This document shows positions 58,541-64,000 of a DNA stretch of 64,000 bases, piece by piece. A program made the translations under genes and the position numbers. Source of the DNA: Symsagittifera roscoffensis (lineage: Eukaryota > Xenacoelomorpha > Acoela > Convolutidae); contig NC_087071.1 in NCBI RefSeq assembly GCF_963678635.1, positions 7,269,624 through 7,333,623 on the forward strand. The letters run 5' to 3'. A model generated the notes under the pieces. It was not told the DNA's origin. It saw only the letters and a list, made by a program, of their open reading frames with translations, and made no database searches. Positions within the stretch are counted from its first letter, which is position 1. The number at the start of each line of letters is the position of its first letter.

Positions 58541-61500
58541 CCGGAAGAACACCAATAACGGTCCTCCACATGGGAGGACGGGATCTTTGGATGAGCTTCC
58601 TGGTGGTAGAGAATTTGGACGACGCCGACCAATTCATCTTGGGCAGAGATTTTGTCAGGAATTTTGACGCGATGATTGACTTGAACAACGGTCTGATACG
58701 GATTAGAAACCCGGATTGGAAGTATGTTAAGAGATCAATCAATAGGATAATAACAGACGAAAATAAGGTACCCGTTTTTTTGGATAGAAAAGTAAAATTA
58801 CAACCTCTGGATTGCATGAAAAGAGCAGGATTGAAGTGCAAACCATCGAAATGTGAAATCCTTAAGGATTCGATTAAGTACCTGGGAAGAATGGTGGATA
58901 GGCATGGTGTGAGGCCGGATCCGGAAGCAGTGGAAGCAGTGTTGACATGGAAGGCCCCCAGAACGGACACACAGCTACTGAGCTTCCTAGGGTTTGCCAA
59001 TTACTACCGAGAATTCATAAAAGGATACGCGGACAAGGTGTATCCGATGCAGAAGCTGATGCGCAACAAGGGGAAAAAGTTCGAATGGAACGATGAGGCA
59101 CAGGTTGCTTTCGGGAACATAAAGCGGCAACTGTGCGAAGCGCCAGTGCTGGGCATGCCTACAGAAAAGGGCATGTATGTTCTCGACACAGACGCATCGG
59201 TGGTGGCCATCTCAGGAATCTTGCATCAAGAGCAAGAATGGAACGGAGGAACAGTTCTCCGTCCCATTGCATACGGCAGCAAGGTCTTGAGTGGCACAGA
59301 GATGAAATATGGCGCACCAAAAGCAGAAATGTTTGCAGTAGTCACCTTCGTGGAAAAGTACCGTGCATACTTGGGGAGCGCTCCCTTCAAGTTACGCGTG
59401 GGCAACAGAGCGTTATCCTGGTTGAAGACCTACTCGATGGATCAGAGTTATATTGGTAGATGGATAGTCAGATTGGATGGCTACCATATGATAATCGAAC
59501 ATAGGATGCGTGATAAACACCAGAATGCTGACAGCCTCAGCAAGAAAACTGAGTTCTATGAGAGATTGGAGCAGAAGCAGGCCAATCAGGCGGAAATAAA
59601 GGAGGGATTCTCGTTTCTGGACAAAGAAACATATGAAGCACTTCCCTTAACGAGATGGTTGGATAAGTCTGGACATCCAATTCCAGGGCATCCTGAGTTA
59701 CCTGTAGAGAAAGCAGCCGAGAAAAAGATCCTATCCAGGGAGGACCCGGTCCCCTTGGATTTTTTGCTGCGTTCGAATCTGGTCCAGCAAGAACTCTCTC
59801 GCATGAACAAAAACAGCCTCTCATTATTGGATAGAACGGTGCAAGTCACACCGCAAGTGATGCGGATGCTGGGTGGATTGTTAGAAAGAGAAGTGACCAG
59901 AGATGACCCCGAGTGGACAGCAGCAGTGGTATCGCTAACAGTCAGTGAGAAGGTGAAGATCATGCCGTCCAGACGACAGCACGAAGAGAACGAGAGGGAC
60001 TGTAGGACAATAGTTAAGCAACTAGTATCCTCAATACCCCACGAGATTTTAACCAGTACCTCTTACGGACAGAAAGAACAGGGGAGCAGCAGGCGAAAGA
60101 AAACCGTCACCCTTGTGGACCGGGATAAGGAAGGTGAAAAGGTGGAACAAAATCTGCTGCAAGGCTATTTGTCCGGGGAGACAAATGATGAGAAAAACCA
60201 GCGATCACAAGATCAACACCCGGGACCAGAAAATTTGTCCGGGGAGTCTGAGATAGACGAGAAAATTCCTGATGAGAAACAGGACCTAGAGAACAAGGTT
60301 TTGTCCGGGGAGTTCAGATGGATGCGAAGAAGGCACAGACATGATCTGGAGGAGCGTGCAGTCTTCAGCACAACCTCTTCGACGGATGACGATTCCCGAG
60401 AATCAGGAATGGACACCTTTTCAGACAGGAACTCGAACTCGGGGTCAGAACTGTCAGAACTAGCGATACACACACTACTAGTGGAAACTCGGGCAAGGGA
60501 CCTGGACAGAGAGGTGTACCAGGATCCTGACAGCGATCGCTACCTTGTACCAAGCGAAAGAGTCTTTGACAACGCAGCGGATGACTTGGAGACAATAGCG
60601 GTATCGAAACGTTCGATAAGCCTGTTGCCGCAGAAAGAGGTAGTCAGGACTGATCTTCTGCCGTTCAAACAAGAAACACAGCCGTTGGCGAAAATTTGGT
60701 GCGTTAAGATGGAAGAAGACACACACCAGCCCAACGAGCTGAATAGTCAGATGAGGGTCATGAAGACGTACTTAAAGGCGAGATACAGACTCTCGGACAT
60801 TCTAAGGGCGCAGAGAAATGATTGCATGACAAGCAACCTGAAAAGGTGGATCGAGAATGGTTCTCCGGATAAAGGGGACCTCGAGGAAGATAGTAATCGC
60901 ATCCTGAGACAATACTTCATGCAGAAGGAAGGGAGGTTATATTTGAACAAGGACGGGATTGTGGCTTGCAAAAGAAGAGAGGAAGACAGAGTCCTATACA
61001 AGTATAACGCGATAGTGTTACCGCATCTCTATCAGACAGAACTATTATTCAGGTCACATGATCAGATGGGCCATCAGGGGATCGACAAAGTATATCAGAG
61101 GATCCTGAAGCGCTTTGACTGGCCTGGAATGAAAAAGGCATGCGTGAAGTGGGTAACAGCATGTCTGTCATGCCAACAGGTCAAGGATCCAAGGAAGTTG
61201 CGATTTCCTTTACAATCGATCGAGTCGTCTGAATTCAACGAGGTGGTGCAGATAGATCACCAAAAGATATGCATGACAGACAATGGTTATAATCAGGTGC
61301 TGGTCATCATAGATCATTTTACGAAGTATGCAGAGGCCGTGCCCTGCATAACTGCCTCGGCAGAAGAGACATGCGACCACTTGATCAATACGTGGATAGC
61401 AAGACATGGTTGTCTGATGACATTTCAATCGGATAATGGAACAGCTTTCGTAGGAGAGCTTACGAAAGAGCTTATGAGACGCTCACAGGTCGTTCAGGCT

Positions 61501-61974
61501 CACTCCACGACATACCACCCTCAGACGAATGGCTTAGTGGAAAGACAGAATAGGACGTTAGTGTCGATGCTGAGAGTATATTGTTCCAGGTACATGACCG
61601 ATTGGGACAGATACCTTCCACAGGTGATGGGAGCATATAACAGCACGCAACACTCCACCACCGGAGTCAGTCCACACATGATGCTAACTGGACACGAAAA
61701 ATCTTTACCCTTAACCTTCTTCTACCCAGAGTATGAGGGAAAGAAAACGTCCCCACAGTTCTACGTGAGGGATGTGATCAGACGCCAACAGGAGTTGAAC
61801 GATTTGTGTAGACGAAATACTCAGCAGGCACAGGCAAGGCAGAGGAAAAGATTTGACAAGAAAGCAGCTGGTGCAAAGGCTTACTCGGTGGGAGACTACG
61901 TATGGGTATTTCAGAACGTTATACCACCGAAAGGGACAAAGAAGCTCCTAAAAAATAGAGGGGACCCTTCATGA
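58456..61974 (+). pseudogene. pol: protease end, RT remnant, RNase H, integrase
   Basis: 1,172 codons; meaningful sequence starts near residue 22 (NQGAIYVAGRTP). FILGRDFVRNF (~60-70) closes the protease. At residue 117/118, LQP joins directly to LDCMKRAGLKCKPSKCEI, so the RT fingers and palm with the catalytic YxDD are gone in frame. The connection/RNase H part follows: FLGFANYYREFI, DTDAS (244-248), E291 and NADS, but RVGNRALSWL has Gly316 where a catalytic Asp is expected. A ~490-residue linker carries three LSGE repeats. Integrase: HHCC finger (~868-902), catalytic D ~933, D ~991 and E ~1027 with the exact D-35-E spacing, intact. Ends at TGA after LLKNRGDPS through a frame change in the integrase C-terminal barrel. 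Confidence 0.92.
60168..60312 (+). repeat. TTGTCCGGGGAG motif, three copies (fourth at 62,789)
   Basis: The 12-mer TTGTCCGGGGAG occurs near 60,169, 60,234 and 60,301, each time read as Leu-Ser-Gly-Glu in the RNase H-integrase linker. It occurs again near 62,789, where the frame makes it Val-Arg-Gly-Val. The shared DNA in different frames suggests a nucleic-acid signal. Confidence 0.7.
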
Positions 61975-62010
61975 TTACAGAGGTACACCAGGAGGGACGC
62001 TTTTATAGAC

Positions 62011-63300
62011 TTGAGTACTAGCCGAGCCGCCCACTACGAGAACATCAAGCCACACAATCCATCGACAGAAGACTGGTGTATACCTGCAGACATGGATGAA
62101 GGGGATTATCTGATGATGAATCCTGCTTGTGAGGTCAATGAAAAGGGCACCAGGGAGAAGAACGATGGAAACGAAGTCGTAGAGGAAGGTACGGATACAC
62201 CGCTGGACCTGGATCCAAACGAGGAGATCGAAGCGGACGATGAAACCTTACCCTACGCAGAGGAAGATTGGCAGGATCCAGAACAGATAGAGGTTCCCAA
62301 GAACTTGGAACCGGATCTTCCGTTCACGATACAGACTCGTCAGAAGGACGGGACGAGACCAAGAAAGAAATACAATCCTTACGGTGACGACTTCGTAGTG
62401 GATAGGATAGATCTGAAGAAGATAGTGGAGGAAGTAGTGGGTCTAGAGGAAATAACTGTGTCACAAGACATTGACATAGTCGATGATCACGACGATGAGT
62501 GGGTTGACGACTGGTCAAAACCCGCGGTAGAATTCGATGACGAGCAACAGCAGTCATGTGAACAAGACTTAACGAACCTGCGTGTCTTAGAATGGCTGAA
62601 TGAAACGACCTCGGATCCTGAGGAGACCAGCGTCACGATTCAAGACGTAGATCGTGAAAGCATGAAATACATCAAGACCGAACGAGATGATCCTTCCTGG
62701 GCTGCCCAGGAAGGACGACTACTCATTCCAGCTTCTAACCTCGACTTGATACCCGGTATGCGATCGACGGGGACGTCGCTGGATATTTTTGTCCGGGGAG
62801 TGGGGGTAGGACTTACCCACACTGAAAACTTGATAATAAAAAAATTAAGAATAGCAAGAGAAACAGGAGACTTAGAAGCAAAAACAGGCGAAGAACCTAA
62901 GAAACCTGACATAGGCATAGTTGAGTCATATTTTAACTTACCAAATGAATATTCAAGTAACATAATACTAACAGACAGTGATTTCATACTCACAAATAGA
63001 ACATGTGCGATAGCAATCACAGCAGACATGAGTTTTAGGATACCGGCAAAATACCTATGCTTCTTGGTAACGAGGGCGACGGAGAAGCAGCACGTGGACC
63101 CAGAGAACCTAGTCTTGTCCTTGACGAGGCTGAGGGACTTCCTTGTGGAAATGGACGTGAAGGAGCTCTCGCTTCCAGTGTACGATCTAAACAGAGGAAG
63201 ACTGCATCCTCGGGAATTGTACGCGCTTGTACACGTGATATTATCTGATACGAACATACAAGTATATCTACATAAGAAATATTACCTAAGTATAGGCTGA
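62011..63300 (+). pseudogene. pol C-terminal extension with macro-like domain
   Basis: Continues the integrase tail in the original frame (STSRAAHYENIKPHNPS, a typical post-integrase motif), after a short stretch in another frame (MITEVHQEGRFYRL). Then ~140 acidic residues, a basic RPRKKYNPYGDDFV patch, further acidic text, and from about 62,930 a compact domain ending at 63,300. That domain (YLCFLVTR...LSLPVYDLNRGRLHPRELY...DTNIQVYL) resembles the second half of a macro domain; the catalytic Lys and Asp positions are Arg and Gly. It may be a structural or ADP-ribose-binding pseudo-enzyme, or a decayed one. Confidence 0.7.
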
Positions 63301-63425
63301 GTGATGTGCGAGAGGGTGTTAGGCCAAAGACTAAGTTGTATGTAATATGTGTTATGTTATGTTATGTTATGTGTTAGGTTAATAAGATCATGGGTAAGTA
63401 GGGGTTAGTGACCATGAACAACTGA
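63301..63425. repeat. (TATGT)n spacer between pol and the 3' ORF
   Basis: Includes a short TTATG/TATGT tandem at about 63,350-63,372. No coding signal. Separates the pol extension from the last ORF by 125 bp. Confidence 0.7.
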
Positions 63426-63995
63426 ATGACGATCTTAGGAATAGATCCAAAGTTTGGACTGTCCAATCTTAGGTCGAATTCCAAAATTTTTGAGACAATG
63501 TGCAAAATTCTAAACATTCCGATGGAAGTGAAGAAGATATGGGCAAGGAAACGATTGATGCCATGGTTCAGAGCTAACATGACTGCATGGTTGTACGAGT
63601 ATGCGAAAAAGCATATGTCGAAGCATGGCAGGGTGTACAGTGAATATCAGCTGGACATTGGAGCAGGAGCTTTCAAGCGAGCTCTCGTGACTCATCGGAA
63701 TGCAGTGACCACCGCTGTGAAAAGAATTTCCAGGACGAGTGAACGTAGTGGAAAGGAGAAGGCAGAGATGTTAAAGGAAGATTTGGAGAGAAACGTGACG
63801 TTGTGTCTCCACAACAGCTTCTGCAGGAACAGAGAATCTTACGTGGATCCCCTACCTTGTTGCAAACAGAGGGTAGAAGAGCAGAAGTGTTGGAGGACGG
63901 CTTCCAGCAGCGTCAGGATAGCCAACGACGTGTTACAGGATACGGAAACTGAGAGTGCAGAGGCAGTATCACAGGAGGAAGAAATGGAACATTGA
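63426..63995 (+). CDS. Accessory ORF of unknown function, env position
   Basis: 189 codons, open and closed by TGA at the window edge. Begins MTILGIDPKFGLSNLRSNSK and includes PMEVKKIWARKRLMPWF. It has a helical basic-acidic centre and a cysteine cluster (LCLHNSFCRNRE, PCCKQRVEEQKC), then an acidic tail. No signal peptide or membrane span, so it does not look like an envelope protein. Same strand and compositional style as pol, so probably an extra gene of the retroelement. Family not recognised. Confidence 0.5.
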   Translation: MTILGIDPKFGLSNLRSNSKIFETMCKILNIPMEVKKIWARKRLMPWFRANMTAWLYEYAKKHMSKHGRVYSEYQLDIGAGAFKRALVTHRNAVTTAVKRISRTSERSGKEKAEMLKEDLERNVTLCLHNSFCRNRESYVDPLPCCKQRVEEQKCWRTASSSVRIANDVLQDTETESAEAVSQEEEMEH

Positions 63996-64000
63996 CGAAT

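Larger units (their letters stand above)
54967..63995 (+). mobile_element. Decayed Ty3/Gypsy-type LTR retrotransposon, internal region
   Basis: One long plus-strand coding array: gag with coiled coil and two zinc knuckles, aspartic protease, remnant RT, RNase H, a long linker, integrase, an acidic tail with macro-like domain, then a further ORF. Domain order PR-RT-RH-IN is that of Ty3/Gypsy. Inactivating changes: in-frame TGA (55,473) and TAG (56,372), three -1 frame changes (about 55,380, 55,870, 58,510), a deletion of most of RT (about 58,808), loss of an RNase H acidic residue, and two offsetting frame changes near 61,960-62,012. No 3' LTR is in the window; the 5' LTR is probably among 49.8-52.6 kb. 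Confidence 0.9.

Overview
The window is AT-rich animal nuclear DNA from an invertebrate. I cannot name the species. Protein-coding genes are split into short exons by GT-AG introns, and introns and intergenic DNA are packed with transposon debris, satellites and SINE-like repeats. I see no prokaryotic features.

Three host genes lie on the minus strand. (1) TTLL12, tubulin-tyrosine-ligase-like protein 12, occupies 18,274 down to 4,018 in 11 exons (12 if a 45-nt micro-intron is real). (2) CPT1, carnitine O-palmitoyltransferase 1, occupies 44,575 down to 31,517 in 11 exons. The splice phases close perfectly to 2,304 nt (767 residues plus stop). (3) An unrecognised gene contributes only its last exon, 49,224 down to 48,504. 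No other convincing host gene was seen.

Repeat landscape, left to right. 1-2,695 is a large inverted repeat. 3,501-3,770 is a 14-bp minisatellite. The TTLL12 introns hold a hAT transposase remnant, a triplicated splice donor and dispersed repeats. 18,579-30,550 is a 5.3-kb unit in two head-to-tail copies, each carrying a decayed LINE reverse-transcriptase tail; copy A also has an internal 1.37-kb tandem duplication. CPT1 intron 5 contains a 2.9-kb LTR element with apparently identical 439-bp LTRs and a 5-bp target duplication. 45.3-47.4 kb is satellite DNA. 49.5-64 kb is retroelement DNA: two diverged LTR-like blocks, a run of hairpin-forming repeats, a structured leader, then a long decayed Ty3/Gypsy-type gag-pol with extra 3' coding sequence.

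The most interesting result is that two unrelated LTR elements carry ADP-ribose macro-domain sequence. The short LTR element in CPT1 encodes a TARG1/OARD1-like macro domain with both catalytic residues, right behind its primer-binding site. The Gypsy polyprotein ends in a segment that aligns without gaps to that macro domain over 75 residues but has lost the catalytic pair. Other points of note are structured DNA/RNA repeats with a covarying stem, a 12-base motif conserved across reading frames, a phase-compatible partial duplicate exon in CPT1, and a CPT1 splice donor lying in tRNA-like sequence.
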